From Curtobacterium sp. ISL-83 (GTDB lineage: Bacteria; Actinomycetota; Actinomycetes; Actinomycetales; Microbacteriaceae): 64,000 nucleotides of DNA. Below, one piece after another: positions 53,247 to 63,770 of the stretch. The stretch covers positions 558,001 through 622,000 of the forward strand of contig NZ_JAGGPH010000007.1 of NCBI RefSeq assembly GCF_018613895.1, written 5' to 3'. How positions within the stretch are numbered: position 1 is the first letter of the stretch; each line of letters begins with the position of its first letter. The notes beneath the pieces were generated by a model. It made no database searches. It saw nothing but the letters and a program-made list of their open reading frames with translations, and was not told where the DNA came from. The position numbers and the translations under genes were made by a program.

Positions 53247-54305
53247 ATGACGATCGCAACGGCAGGACCCAGCACGACCACCGCACGCCGCACCAAGAAG
53301 ACGGCTGCCCCCAAGACCACACTCTCGAACTCCGAGACCACCACGCTCGACACCGAGGTCGAAGCCGATGAGCAGCTCGCCGGCGTCCGTGGTGCATCCG
53401 TCGACCAGGTCGGCGACTACCTCCGTCACATCGGTCGTCTGTCGCTCCTGACCGCCGAGGAAGAAGCGGACATCGCCCGCCGCATCGAGGTCGGTCTGTT
53501 CGCCGAGGAGAAGCTCGCGAGCGAGCCGGGCCTCGACAAGACCCTGCAGCGCGAGCTGCGCTGGTTGATCCGCGACGGTGAGCGCGCCAAGGAGCGCATG
53601 ATCACGTCGAACCTGCGCCTGGTCGTGAGCATCGCCAAGCGGTACTCGCAGCGCGGCCTGCCGTTCATGGACGTCATCCAGGAGGGCAACCTCGGCCTGG
53701 TCCGTGCGGTCGAGAAGTTCGACTTCACGCAGGGCTACAAGTTCTCGACCTACGCCACCTGGTGGATCCGCCAGGCGATCTCGCGTGGTCTCGCCGACAA
53801 GGCCCGCACCATCCGCATCCCGGTGCACACCGTCGAACTGATCAACAAGATCTCGCGCACCGAGCGCGACCTGACCGTCGACCTCGGCCGTGCGCCGATG
53901 CCGGAAGAGGTCGCAGCCGAGCTGAGCATGAGCGTCGAGGAACTCGTCGACCTCAAGGGCCGCTCGCACGAGCCGGTGTCGATCCACACCGTCGTCGGTG
54001 ACTCCGACGACAGCGAACTCGGCGACTTCATCGAGGACGAGGACGCTGCGTCCCCGAACGAGCTCACCGAGACCACGCTGCTGCACCGCGACATCCGCTC
54101 GATCGTCTCGGAGCTCCCGAGCGACGAGGCCAACGTGATCCGCATGCGCTACGGCCTGGACGACGACAAGCCGATGACGCTCGACGAGATCTCGAAGATC
54201 GTGCACACGACCCGTCAGGCCGTCAGCCGGGTGGAGTCCCGCGCGAAGCTGCGCCTGTTCGCCAAGGCCGTGTCGCAGGACATGCAGCTGTACCTGACCG
54301 ACTGA
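53247..54305 (+). CDS. group 2 (SigB-like) RNA polymerase sigma factor with altered region 4.2
   Basis: The 352-residue protein has sigma regions 1.2, 2, 3 and 4 and lacks the long region 1.1 of a primary sigma factor. Region 2 is classical: ITSNLRLVVSIAKRYSQRGLPFMDVIQEGNLGLVRAVEKFD and KFSTYATWWIRQAI, the -10 recognition part. The region 4.2 helix reads HTTRQAVSRVESRAK (residues 320-334), where housekeeping sigmas have a TRERIRQIE-type sequence. Contacts with a standard -35 box should therefore differ. The N-terminal 50 residues are Thr/Lys-rich and probably disordered. A hairpin terminator follows. Confidence 0.88.
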   Translation: MTIATAGPSTTTARRTKKTAAPKTTLSNSETTTLDTEVEADEQLAGVRGASVDQVGDYLRHIGRLSLLTAEEEADIARRIEVGLFAEEKLASEPGLDKTLQRELRWLIRDGERAKERMITSNLRLVVSIAKRYSQRGLPFMDVIQEGNLGLVRAVEKFDFTQGYKFSTYATWWIRQAISRGLADKARTIRIPVHTVELINKISRTERDLTVDLGRAPMPEEVAAELSMSVEELVDLKGRSHEPVSIHTVVGDSDDSELGDFIEDEDAASPNELTETTLLHRDIRSIVSELPSDEANVIRMRYGLDDDKPMTLDEISKIVHTTRQAVSRVESRAKLRLFAKAVSQDMQLYLTD

Positions 54306-54389
54306 GTCAGACGACTTCGGCCGATGCGTGAGCGTCGGCTCGGGGAACCGGTCGACCTGTGGGAAGGCGACCCGGTGGGGTGATGGGAC

Positions 54390-54419
54390 GGCCCGTCCAG
54401 GCAGCAGCCTGGGCGGGCC
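54390..54419 (+). terminator. hairpin terminator after the sigma-factor gene
   Basis: Arms 54390-54402 (GGCCCGTCCAGGC) and 54407-54419 pair over 13 bp with one G-U pair around the loop AGCA. It is followed by ATTC but no long T run. Confidence 0.7.
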
Positions 54420-54434
54420 ATTCACGTGCCCGGA

Positions 54435-54488
54435 GCCGGGGCCGAAGCCGAAGCCGGAGCCGAAGCCGGAGCCGGAGCCGGAGCCGGG
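54435..54488. repeat. hexamer tandem repeat (GCCGGA/GCCGAA)
   Basis: Nine head-to-tail hexamers of the form GCCGRR (54435-54488) stand just after the end of the convergent transporter gene. Confidence 0.85.
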
Positions 54489-54493
54489 CTGTG

Positions 54494-55519
54494 TCAGACC
54501 TGCGCCGGAGCAACCGCTCCCGCCGCTGCCGTCGCGCCGGAACGGGGACCCCCGGACCGCACCAGCCCGACCGAGCGCACCGCGATCGTGCCCACCAGCG
54601 CGGTGGCCGCCGCGACCACGACCCACGCGGCGACGACGCCGAGCGCACCGGCACCGCCGGCGGTCAGCACGCGGACGGCGTAGGTCGCGCTCGCGGCCGC
54701 GGTGAACGTCATCGCCCAGAAGCCGATCGCGAAGCCGGTCCGCAGGTACCGGTGCACCAGGAACACGTGGGGCAGCACGAACGCCACCATCGTCCCGACG
54801 AGCAGTGTGTGCACGATCGACGGGCCGCCGCCGGTGATCACCCACCAGGCGTTGCCGGCGACCGCGGGCGGCGCGGACAGGATCGCGATCGTCGGGAACA
54901 GCGGCGCCGGCAGCGCAGGACCGGTGGTCAGGCGACCGAGCAGCACCGCCGTGACGAGCACCCAGAACAGCACACCCGCCGCGAAGAACCCGCTCGCGAC
55001 CACGGGTTGGCCGATCGCGCCGAGGGACTGCGCCGCGAGCAGGGAGCCCGCCACCGTCGGCAGGAGGTAGCCGCCGTGCAGGGTCCCCGGCTCCCGCGGC
55101 ACGGTGAGGAGCGAGCTGAGGAACCAGGCGCCGAACGCCGCCGAGAGCGTGACCATCGTCCACACCCCGATCGTGCCGAGCACGGGCAGTGCGGCGGCGA
55201 CGTGTGCGCTGAGGAGCGCACCGATCGCGGGCACGAGCGCAGCGAACGGACCGAACACCGGGTGTCGGAGGTCCGCGCCGATCGCACGGAGGCCACCGGC
55301 GCGACGGAGGTAGCGGACGATCGTGCCGATCCAGAGCAGGGCGGCGATCACCCAGAGCGCCTCGCCGATGACGGGCGGTGCTCCGAGGTCCGTGCCGGCA
55401 GCGGTCCAGGTCCCGGCGATCCCCGCCGTGCCGAACGCGATGCCGAACGTGTTCAGGGCCAGTCGCGGCCGGGCCGGCGCGACGGGTGCGGCCGGTGCGA
55501 CCAGAGTGGTGTGCTCCAT
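54494..55519 (-). CDS. TDT-family transporter (tellurite resistance/dicarboxylate, SLAC1-like)
   Basis: The 341-residue protein has about ten membrane helices and a Pro/Ala-rich N-terminal tail. The repeated helix-hairpin pattern (LNTFGIAFGTAGIAGTWTAAG, HPVFGPFAALVPAIGALL, HGGYLLPTVAGSLLAAQSLGA) resembles the TehA/Mae1/SLAC1 fold of anion and dicarboxylate carriers. The substrate is unknown. The ATG at 55519 was chosen because GAGGAGGAA lies about 7 nt before it; an ATG 21 nt earlier is less well placed. Confidence 0.8.
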   Translation of the reverse strand: MEHTTLVAPAAPVAPARPRLALNTFGIAFGTAGIAGTWTAAGTDLGAPPVIGEALWVIAALLWIGTIVRYLRRAGGLRAIGADLRHPVFGPFAALVPAIGALLSAHVAAALPVLGTIGVWTMVTLSAAFGAWFLSSLLTVPREPGTLHGGYLLPTVAGSLLAAQSLGAIGQPVVASGFFAAGVLFWVLVTAVLLGRLTTGPALPAPLFPTIAILSAPPAVAGNAWWVITGGGPSIVHTLLVGTMVAFVLPHVFLVHRYLRTGFAIGFWAMTFTAAASATYAVRVLTAGGAGALGVVAAWVVVAAATALVGTIAVRSVGLVRSGGPRSGATAAAGAVAPAQV

Positions 55520-55569
55520 GGTGTTCCTCCTCGGGCTCATGCCCAGGAGAAGCAAACCACCTAGGGTGG

Positions 55570-56502
55570 TTATTCCTCGAGGTCGCGGCCGAGCTTCTGG
55601 CGCAGCTCGCTCGGGATGAGCTCGATGAGCTGGTCCGGGCGCAACGGCAGGTCGAGCAGGCTCAGCTTCACGCGGCCGGTCCGTCCGTGCCGCTCGGCGT
55701 CGAGCCGCACCACGCTGCCCGCGTCCTTCCGCAGCCGGATGTCGATCTGCGCCCCGGTCGCCACCTCGCCGACCACCAGGCCGTCCACCTCGAGCGCAGC
55801 GCTCCTGGTGCCCTCGGCGATGTCGAACCGGTAGCGCTCGCGGGCAGCCAGCACCACCGACCGGTCGATCCCGGCCATCGGCGCGACCGGCGTCACGACG
55901 GAGCCGGACAGCGCGGGGGAGAGCACGGGCCCACCCGCGGCGTAGTTGTACGCGGTGGACCCCGCGGGCGTCGACGCGACGATGGCGTCCGCCCGGTAGT
56001 AGCCGTACCCGAGCCCGCCGACGCTGAGGTCCGCCGAGACCTGACCGGCCCCCGGGCGCCGCACGATCGTCAGGTCGTTGAACGCCAGGTACTCCGTCCG
56101 TGCACCGCCCCACGACAGCCGTGCTTCGAGGGCGTGGTGCGGCTCGAGCTGGTACTCGCCGGCCGACAGCCGTTCCAACACGCTCTCGAGCTCCGGCGGT
56201 TCGATCTCCACCAGGAACCCGACGTTGCCGTAGTTCACGCCGAGCACCGGGACCGGACGCTTCGCCACGAGCCGCATCGCGCCGAGCATCGTGCCGTCAC
56301 CGCCGAGGGCCACCACGAGGTCGACGCGGTCGGTGAAGTCGTCGTCGTCGACCACGTCCACGACGTTGCCGAGTCGCTGGGCGTCCGCTCGTCGGGCGAT
56401 GAGCTCGCCACGACCGGACGAGTTCCACCGCTGCAGGGTCGTGACGGACTCCTGCACGTTCTTAGTCGGGTGCACGACGAGGCCGACGACGGGCTGATCC
56501 AT
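55570..56502 (-). CDS. nadK: NAD kinase
   Basis: The 310-residue enzyme phosphorylates NAD to NADP with ATP or polyphosphate. The family motifs are VALGGDGTML and the NE/D-type FNDLTIVRRPGAGQ, followed by DAIVASTPAGSTAYNYAAGGPVLSP. The N-terminus MDQPVVGLVVHPTKN matches typical starts. It is transcribed away from the Clp-N-domain gene with 67 nt between the starts. A TACCAT box lies 6 nt before its ATG. Confidence 0.95.
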   Translation of the reverse strand: MDQPVVGLVVHPTKNVQESVTTLQRWNSSGRGELIARRADAQRLGNVVDVVDDDDFTDRVDLVVALGGDGTMLGAMRLVAKRPVPVLGVNYGNVGFLVEIEPPELESVLERLSAGEYQLEPHHALEARLSWGGARTEYLAFNDLTIVRRPGAGQVSADLSVGGLGYGYYRADAIVASTPAGSTAYNYAAGGPVLSPALSGSVVTPVAPMAGIDRSVVLAARERYRFDIAEGTRSAALEVDGLVVGEVATGAQIDIRLRKDAGSVVRLDAERHGRTGRVKLSLLDLPLRPDQLIELIPSELRQKLGRDLEE

Positions 56503-56508
56503 GCCTGG

Positions 56509-56514
56509 ATGGTA
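56509..56514 (-). promoter_or_regulatory. -10 box of a leaderless promoter for nadK
   Basis: On the minus strand TACCAT lies 6 nt before the ATG at 56502. Confidence 0.5.
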
Positions 56515-56557
56515 CCCAGCGCGTCCGAACACCCGGTTGCCGCGAGTTCGTATGCAA

Positions 56558-56563
56558 TATACT
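56558..56563 (+). promoter_or_regulatory. -10 box of a leaderless promoter for the Clp-N gene
   Basis: TATACT, a near-consensus -10, lies 6 nt before the ATG at 56570. Confidence 0.6.
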
Positions 56564-56569
56564 GAATGA

Positions 56570-57112
56570 ATGCCCGCCGCACCGCTCGCCGTCGCCCTGC
56601 CCTCCCTCCGCTCCGGCCGCGAGATCACGCTGCTCGCCGAACAGGAATCGCGCGAGAGCGGGTACGGGTTCCTCGACGCCGAACACCTGCTCGTGGCCGC
56701 CGTCGTCCTCTGCAGCGGGATCCCCCGGCTGCGTGAGGTCCTGGTCGCGCACGGGGTGACACCTGCCGCGGTGCGACCGGCTGTCTCCGCCTTCGTCGGC
56801 GCAGGCGCAGGCGCAGGAATGAGGGCAGGAGCGGGAACGGGCGCGGGCGCAGGTCCCGGTGCCGCGGACCCCGAGCAGCGCGAACCCGTCGCCTGCTCGC
56901 CGGCCGCGGCGCGCGTGCTCGCCCGAGCCGCGCAGCTCGTCGGGCCGGGGGACCGTCTCCGCCCGGACCACGTGCTCCTCGCCGTCCTCGACGGCGTGGA
57001 CGACCCGCTCATGGGGTCGGCGCACGACGTCCTCGAGACCGTGGGCGTGGACGTGCGCCGGCTCCGCCAGGCACTCCGGCGCGCGGGCCGCCGTCTCGGT
57101 CCGGTCGCCTGA
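56570..57112 (+). CDS. stand-alone Clp N-terminal-domain protein
   Basis: The 180-residue protein holds two Clp-N-like repeats and no ATPase domain. The first is EITLLAEQESRESGYGFLDAEHLLVAAVV and the second AARVLARAAQLVGPGDRLRPDHVLLAVLDG. A glycine/alanine linker (GAGAGAG and similar, about residues 77-100) joins them. It lies 248 nt before clpC, whose N-domain has the same two-repeat design. It may bind the same adaptors or substrates as ClpC and so tune proteolysis; that role is inferred. Confidence 0.82.
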   Translation: MPAAPLAVALPSLRSGREITLLAEQESRESGYGFLDAEHLLVAAVVLCSGIPRLREVLVAHGVTPAAVRPAVSAFVGAGAGAGMRAGAGTGAGAGPGAADPEQREPVACSPAAARVLARAAQLVGPGDRLRPDHVLLAVLDGVDDPLMGSAHDVLETVGVDVRRLRQALRRAGRRLGPVA

Positions 57113-57152
57113 CCGCTCCGGGTGACGGGGGCCGTGGATCCGGCCCACCACC

Positions 57153-57195
57153 GGACGGGAGGCACGGTGCGCGACCCGCACCGCGCCTCCCGTCC
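57153..57195 (+). terminator. hairpin terminator, GACGGGAGGC type
   Basis: Arms 57153-57163 (GGACGGGAGGC) and 57185-57195 pair perfectly. Inside them CGGTGCG (57165-57171) pairs with CGCACCG (57177-57183). It follows the Clp-N gene by 40 nt and shares its core with the terminators at 34530 and 59894. Confidence 0.75.
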
Positions 57196-57360
57196 GTCGT
57201 CTCCACACCATGGTGCGCGCCGGACGCAACGAGGTCACGCCCACGGCGAACAGGGGCAGCCCGCGGGGGGAGCGCTGGTTAGTCTCGATGTACGCGACCG
57301 GTTTCACACGATTCCGGTGCAGTTGTCGGCTCCGATTCCACAAGGGGCCAAGGGAGAGAC

Positions 57361-59880
<2,520 letters not shown>

Positions 59881-59893
59881 GACCCGACCAGAC

Positions 59894-59941
59894 GACAGAC
59901 GGGAGGCCCGGTACCAGCTGGTACCGGGCCTCCCGTCTGTC
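59894..59941. terminator. perfect 48-nt palindrome after clpC
   Basis: Bases 59894-59917 are the exact reverse complement of 59918-59941 with no loop. The centre is GGTACCAGCTGGTACC and the flanks carry the GACGGGAGGC/GCCTCCCGTC core seen at 34530 and 57153. It lies 13 nt past the clpC stop and before the convergent SRPBCC gene, so it probably acts as a two-way terminator. Confidence 0.8.
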
Positions 59942-59978
59942 TGTGGTCACGTCGTGGACGTGACCCGCTGATCCGTGA

Positions 59979-60431
59979 TCAGGCCTGGACGTCGCCGCGC
60001 CAGCCCGGCTCGGTGGGGGCGTTCTCGACGCGCTCCTTGAAGTTCTGCAGGTCCTTCTTGACGGCGTGACCGCCGACGCCGACCGCGGAACCGAGCTTCT
60101 CGAGGATGCCGGAGGGCTGCCAGTCGATCTGCACGGTGACGCGCGTCTCGGTGTCACCGAGCTTGTGGAACGTCACGACACCGGCGTGGTCGGTCTCGCC
60201 GTCCTTGACGGTCCAGGCGACGCGCTCGTCCGGGTGCTGCTCGCTGATGACGGCGCGGAAGTCGCGCTCCTGCCCGGCGACCTTGACGGTCCAGTCGAGG
60301 GTCTTGTCGTCGATCTGGACGATCTTCTCGACCTCGTCGAGGAAGAGCGGGAACTCCTCGAAGCGGGTCCACTGGTCGTAGGCGGCGCGGACGGGGACGC
60401 TGACGTCGACGGTCTCGATGATCTGGGGCAT
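59979..60431 (-). CDS. SRPBCC-family (polyketide cyclase/START-like) protein
   Basis: The 150-residue protein starts MPQIIETVDVSVPVRAAYDQWTRFEEFPLF, the usual opening of the START-like helix-grip fold that binds hydrophobic ligands. Strands DKTLDWTVKVAGQERDFRAVI and VTVQIDWQPSG follow, and the C-terminal helix is AVKKDLQNFKERVE. It is cytoplasmic and of unknown ligand; homologues are often stress-induced. AAGGAG lies 6 nt before the ATG on the minus strand. Confidence 0.85.
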   Translation of the reverse strand: MPQIIETVDVSVPVRAAYDQWTRFEEFPLFLDEVEKIVQIDDKTLDWTVKVAGQERDFRAVISEQHPDERVAWTVKDGETDHAGVVTFHKLGDTETRVTVQIDWQPSGILEKLGSAVGVGGHAVKKDLQNFKERVENAPTEPGWRGDVQA

Positions 60432-60528
60432 GGTGCTCCTTCGTTCGTCGTTCACGGTGTGCTCTGGTGACGGTAGGCCGACCGCGCTGGGTGGGCTCCC
60501 GGGGCGTGTCCCCCGTGCCCGCGAGCGG

Positions 60529-61179
60529 TCAGCCGCCGAGGCCCGCGACCAGGTTGATGACGCTCGCGATGACGACCGTGCCGAAGAAGAACGACAGCAG
60601 TGCGTGCCGGAGCGTCGCCACGCGCACCTCGCTCGACCTGATCGTCGTGTCGGACACCTGGTACGTCATGCCGACCGTCACCGCGAAGTAGGCGAAGTCC
60701 GAGTAGCGGGGCGGCTCCGGCTGGTTGAAGTCGATGCCACCCGGGGTCCCGCTGTAGTAGTACTCGGCGTACCGCAGTGTGTAGAGCGTCTGCACGAGGA
60801 GCCACGACAGGAACACGCTCACGACACCCAGCGCGGCCGCCAGGTCCTGCGCGGGTCCGTGCAGGCCACGAGCGCCCGAGAGGACCACGAGCAGGGCGAC
60901 CACGCTCGCGATCGCGGCGCCGACGAGGAGCAGGTCGGTCACGGTGCGGCGCGGGTCCTCGCGCGCGGCGCTCCGGGCCGTGCGCTCCGCGTCGAAGCGG
61001 AGGAGGGGCCAGGCCGTCACGACGTAGGTCGCGCAGGCGGCCGCCCACCCGATCGACGGCGCCCACTGCGGGCCGACGACGACGGCGGCGGCGATGCCGA
61101 CGAGCACGCCGATGATGACCATCAGGAGCAGGCGGGTGCGGTACCGACGGGATCGGTGCGCGGAGGGGGTGACGTCCAC
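60529..61179 (-). CDS. DUF1345 family membrane protein
   Basis: The 216-residue protein has about five membrane helices: LLLMVIIGVLVGIAAAVVVG, IGWAAACATYVVTAWPLL, VTDLLLVGAAIASVVALLVVLS, VVSVFLSWLLVQTLYTLRYAEYYY and a C-terminal FFFGTVVIASVINLVAGL. The stretch PPRYSDFAYFAVTVGMTYQVSDTTI is the family signature. The function is unknown. The GTG at 61179 is the best start. Confidence 0.82.
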   Translation of the reverse strand: MDVTPSAHRSRRYRTRLLLMVIIGVLVGIAAAVVVGPQWAPSIGWAAACATYVVTAWPLLRFDAERTARSAAREDPRRTVTDLLLVGAAIASVVALLVVLSGARGLHGPAQDLAAALGVVSVFLSWLLVQTLYTLRYAEYYYSGTPGGIDFNQPEPPRYSDFAYFAVTVGMTYQVSDTTIRSSEVRVATLRHALLSFFFGTVVIASVINLVAGLGG

Positions 61180-61334
61180 CTGGCCAGCATGGTCTGCGCC
61201 AGCGGCGGGCGTCCGGGGAAGGCCGCTCCCGTGGCTGAGGGTGCGGGCAGGTGGGTGGCGGGTCGGCGTGGTCGCGGGTGGAGTGGTCGCGGGTCGGGGC
61301 GTGTGGTCGCTGGGTCGCGGCCCGGCGTGGGCCG

Positions 61335-61340
61335 TAGGCT
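61335..61340 (+). promoter_or_regulatory. -10 box of a leaderless promoter for argA
   Basis: TAGGCT lies 7 nt before the ATG at 61348. Confidence 0.45.
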
Positions 61341-61347
61341 GGGGCGG

Positions 61348-61890
61348 ATGACTGCACACGGGAAGCACGCGTTCCACGAACGGGACGAGCACGGGATCCT
61401 CGTGCGCCCGGCACTGGCGTCCGACGTCCCGCACATCCAGCGGCTCATCTCGCCCTACGTCGACCGGCGCATCCTGCTCGGCAAGGAGAACGTCGCCCTG
61501 TACGGCTCGATCCAGCAGTTCCGGATCGCCGAGGGGCCGGACGGTGTCCCCATCGGGTGTGGAGCCCTCGCCGTGTTCTGGGACGACATCGCCGAGGTCC
61601 GCACGCTCGCGCTCGACGCCGACTGGATCCACAAGCGCGTCGGACACCGCATGCTCGAGGCGCTCGAGCACGACGCTCGCGAGCTCGGCGTCGCACGGAT
61701 CTTCTGCCTGACGTTCGAGGTCGAGTTCTTCGCGAAGCACGGGTACCTGGAGATCGGCGAGCGGGTGGTCTCACCCGACGTCTACGCCGAACTCGTGCGG
61801 TCGTCGGACGAAGGGGTCGCGGAGTTCCTCGACCTCGCGCGGGTCAAGCCGAACACGCTCGGCAACACCCGCATGCTGAAGATCCTCTGA
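61348..61890 (+). CDS. argA: amino-acid N-acetyltransferase (N-acetylglutamate synthase, Rv2747 type)
   Basis: The 180-residue GNAT enzyme acetylates glutamate, the first step of arginine synthesis. It has LVRPALASDVPHIQRLISPYVD, the acetyl-CoA region EVRTLALDADWIHKRVGHRMLEAL, and the very conserved FCLTFEVEFFAKHGYLEI and EFLDLARVKPNTLGNTRML. These endings match the short actinobacterial ArgA (Rv2747-like), which has no kinase domain. In many relatives it is free-standing, as here. TAGGCT precedes it. Confidence 0.9.
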   Translation: MTAHGKHAFHERDEHGILVRPALASDVPHIQRLISPYVDRRILLGKENVALYGSIQQFRIAEGPDGVPIGCGALAVFWDDIAEVRTLALDADWIHKRVGHRMLEALEHDARELGVARIFCLTFEVEFFAKHGYLEIGERVVSPDVYAELVRSSDEGVAEFLDLARVKPNTLGNTRMLKIL

Positions 61891-61941
61891 CGGGTTCGCG
61901 CGACGTCGGCGTCGCGTTCCGGCTGGTTGCGCGTGGGCACT

Positions 61942-61947
61942 TACCCT
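61942..61947 (+). promoter_or_regulatory. -10 box of a leaderless promoter
   Basis: TACCCT lies 6 nt before the ATG at 61954. Confidence 0.5.
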
Positions 61948-61953
61948 GTGCGC

Positions 61954-62691
61954 ATGTCGTCGATCCGCCACCCCGTCGGGCCCGAGGAGCCGCGCGTCTA
62001 CTGGCGCCGCCGCGCTGCCGTGATCGGGGTGCTGCTGCTCATCGTCGTGGTGGTCGTGCTCATCGTCGTGGGACGGGGGAACGGAGCGACCTCGGCGGCT
62101 GAACGGTCGGCGTCCGCCAGCGCGCGGCCCGCGGTGTCAGCAGGGGCGCCCGGGTCCGGGTCGGCTGGAGCCGGGTCGGCCGGGGCCGTGACCGGTGCTG
62201 GGGCGGGCACTGCTGCCTCCGCATCGGCGGCTCCCTCGGCGGGTGCCACGACGGCCGCCGGTGCCGGGTCGGCCACGAGCGGCGACGGGAGCACCTGCAC
62301 GAAGGACCAGATCGACCTGGTGCCCGTGCTGGACAAGACGCGCTACGGACCGACCGAGGACCCGAAGGTCGCGATGTCCATCAAGAACACCGGGACGAGT
62401 GCCTGCCACATGGACCTCGGGTCGTCGCAGCAGGTCCTGACGATCAGCTCCGGCCAGGAGCAGTACTGGTCGTCGAAGGACTGCCAGACCGGTGGGACGC
62501 ACCAGGACGTCACGATCAAGGCCGGGCAGACGCTGACCACGCCGGCGATCGCCTGGGACCGGACGCGCTCGTCGACGTCGACGTGCGAGTCGTCACGGCC
62601 GGCGGTGACGGGAGGCGGTGCGAGCTACCACCTGCAGGTGGCGGTGGGGAGCATCTCGTCGAAGGCGTCGGCGCAGTTCATCCTGGGCTGA
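61954..62691 (+). CDS. membrane-anchored extracytoplasmic protein of unknown function
   Basis: The 245-residue protein has a short basic cytoplasmic tail, one membrane helix (AVIGVLLLIVVVVVLIVVG), an Ala/Gly/Ser-rich linker (about 45-115) and an outer domain. The outer domain has four Cys (STCTKD, SACHM, DCQTG, STCESS) in pairs that could form two disulfides. Its beta-strand pattern (KVAMSIKNTGTSACHMDLG) resembles a DUF4232-like immunoglobulin fold. The function is unknown. Confidence 0.75.
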   Translation: MSSIRHPVGPEEPRVYWRRRAAVIGVLLLIVVVVVLIVVGRGNGATSAAERSASASARPAVSAGAPGSGSAGAGSAGAVTGAGAGTAASASAAPSAGATTAAGAGSATSGDGSTCTKDQIDLVPVLDKTRYGPTEDPKVAMSIKNTGTSACHMDLGSSQQVLTISSGQEQYWSSKDCQTGGTHQDVTIKAGQTLTTPAIAWDRTRSSTSTCESSRPAVTGGGASYHLQVAVGSISSKASAQFILG

Positions 62692-62769
62692 TGAAGGAGC
62701 CGCTGGGCTGACGGAGGAGCCGCGCTCATCCGGCCGGCCGGTGTCCGTGCTTGGGGCTCTGCCGGGGTC

Positions 62770-62811
62770 TGTGCTTGTGCTTGTGCGTGTGCGTGTGCGT
62801 GTGCGTGTGCC
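62770..62811 (+). repeat. simple tandem repeat (TGTGCT/TGTGCG)
   Basis: Seven hexamers of the TGTGCN type run head to tail in the gap after the outer-membrane-domain gene. In addition GCTGGGCTGAYGRAGGAGC occurs twice near 62684-62722. Confidence 0.8.
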
Positions 62812-62860
62812 AGTGCCCGTGCCGGCGGATCGACGCGTCATCGCGGACCCCGCTCGGCTT

Positions 62861-62876
62861 CATGTCCCGGGACATG
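62861..62876. other. perfect 16-bp palindrome
   Basis: CATGTCCCGGGACATG is its own reverse complement. It lies 5 nt beyond the cspA terminator stem, away from any start codon. It could be a protein-binding site, but no target gene is obvious. Confidence 0.5.
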
Positions 62877-62914
62877 CAAAACGGGCCCGCCGTCCCGGAG
62901 GACGACGGACCCGT
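62877..62914 (-). terminator. rho-independent terminator of the cold-shock gene
   Basis: On the minus strand a 15-bp stem (62900-62914 with 62881-62895, two G-U pairs) with a 4-nt loop is followed by TTTT. It starts 19 nt past the cspA stop. Confidence 0.85.
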
Positions 62915-62932
62915 TCAGCTCAGCTGATGTGA

Positions 62933-63139
62933 TCAGCCGATGACGACGATGTTCTCCGCCTGCGGGCCCTTACGGCCCTCAGTGATGTCGAACTCGACCT
63001 TCTGGTTCTCCTCGAGCGACTTGTAGCCATTGCCACCAATCGCGGAGAAGTGAGCGAAGACGTCAGCGCTGCCGTCGTCCGGGGCGATGAACCCGAAGCC
63101 CTTTTCGTTGTTGAACCACTTCACGGTACCAGTTGCCAT
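62933..63139 (-). CDS. cspA: cold-shock protein
   Basis: The 68-residue protein is a single OB fold that binds single-stranded RNA/DNA. It begins [23 protein letters not shown], with RNP1 KGFGFI, followed by RNP2 DVFAHFSAI. It ends QAENIVVIG. The leader upstream (63140-63300) is fairly A/T-rich for this genome and may hold the usual structured cold-shock leader. GGAAACG lies before the ATG on the minus strand. Confidence 0.97.
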   Translation of the reverse strand: MATGTVKWFNNEKGFGFIAPDDGSADVFAHFSAIGGNGYKSLEENQKVEFDITEGRKGPQAENIVVIG

Positions 63140-63373
63140 AACGGCGTTTCCTTACTTCAAATGCAGTCGAAATGCGCCACGCGGGACAGTGCCGGCGAGG
63201 CGGGTGCAGGGCCATCCAGCCCGAAGACCAACGACCAAGTGGGTTCCCAACGCGCTGATCGGCGCAGAGAACGTGGACTCCCGCCGAAGCGGTTGACACC
63301 ACCGTAGCGTGGATCGCGGCCGTTGGGGAACCCCATGTCGCTGATCGGCCAAGAATCTGGTGGACTAGGGGTG

Positions 63374-63757
63374 ATGGCATACAAGGAACAGCGCTTCCGG
63401 AGCGAGCAGCTCGAGGAAGCGCTCGCGCAGCAGGACGTCGCCGCGGTCGCGTACGCACTGCGGAACGACATCGTGATCGTGCCCCGGCTCGTGACGGGCA
63501 AGAAGGACATGCAGGTGCGGGTGTTCGGCCGGGAGGGGACGGAGCAGCGCATCCTGCTCCTGTTCTCCTCTGCCGACACGTACACCGCGATGGTGCCCGA
63601 CGAGAAGATCCGTCAGGTGATGGTCTACGACGGGCCGAGGCTCGAGGAGTTCCTCGCCGCACACCTGGAGACGCTCGAGGCGGTGTTCTTCGACATCGCG
63701 GGACCCCACACCATGCAGTCGACGCCCCAGGACCTGCTCGCCGCGCTCCGCGCCTGA
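63374..63757 (+). CDS. hypothetical protein (127 aa), SseB-like
   Basis: The protein reads MAYKEQRFRSEQLEEALAQQDVAAVAYALRNDIVIVP and contains KKDMQVRVFGREGTEQRILLLFSSADTYTAMVPDEK, then a C-terminal helix-rich part. The middle resembles the SseB N-terminal fold in layout, but the match is weak. A GTG 3 nt earlier (63371) or an ATG at 63323 are other starts. TGGACT 7 nt before the ATG may be a -10 box. No membrane segment. Confidence 0.65.
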   Translation: MAYKEQRFRSEQLEEALAQQDVAAVAYALRNDIVIVPRLVTGKKDMQVRVFGREGTEQRILLLFSSADTYTAMVPDEKIRQVMVYDGPRLEEFLAAHLETLEAVFFDIAGPHTMQSTPQDLLAALRA

Positions 63758-63770
63758 GCGCGGAAGCGCG

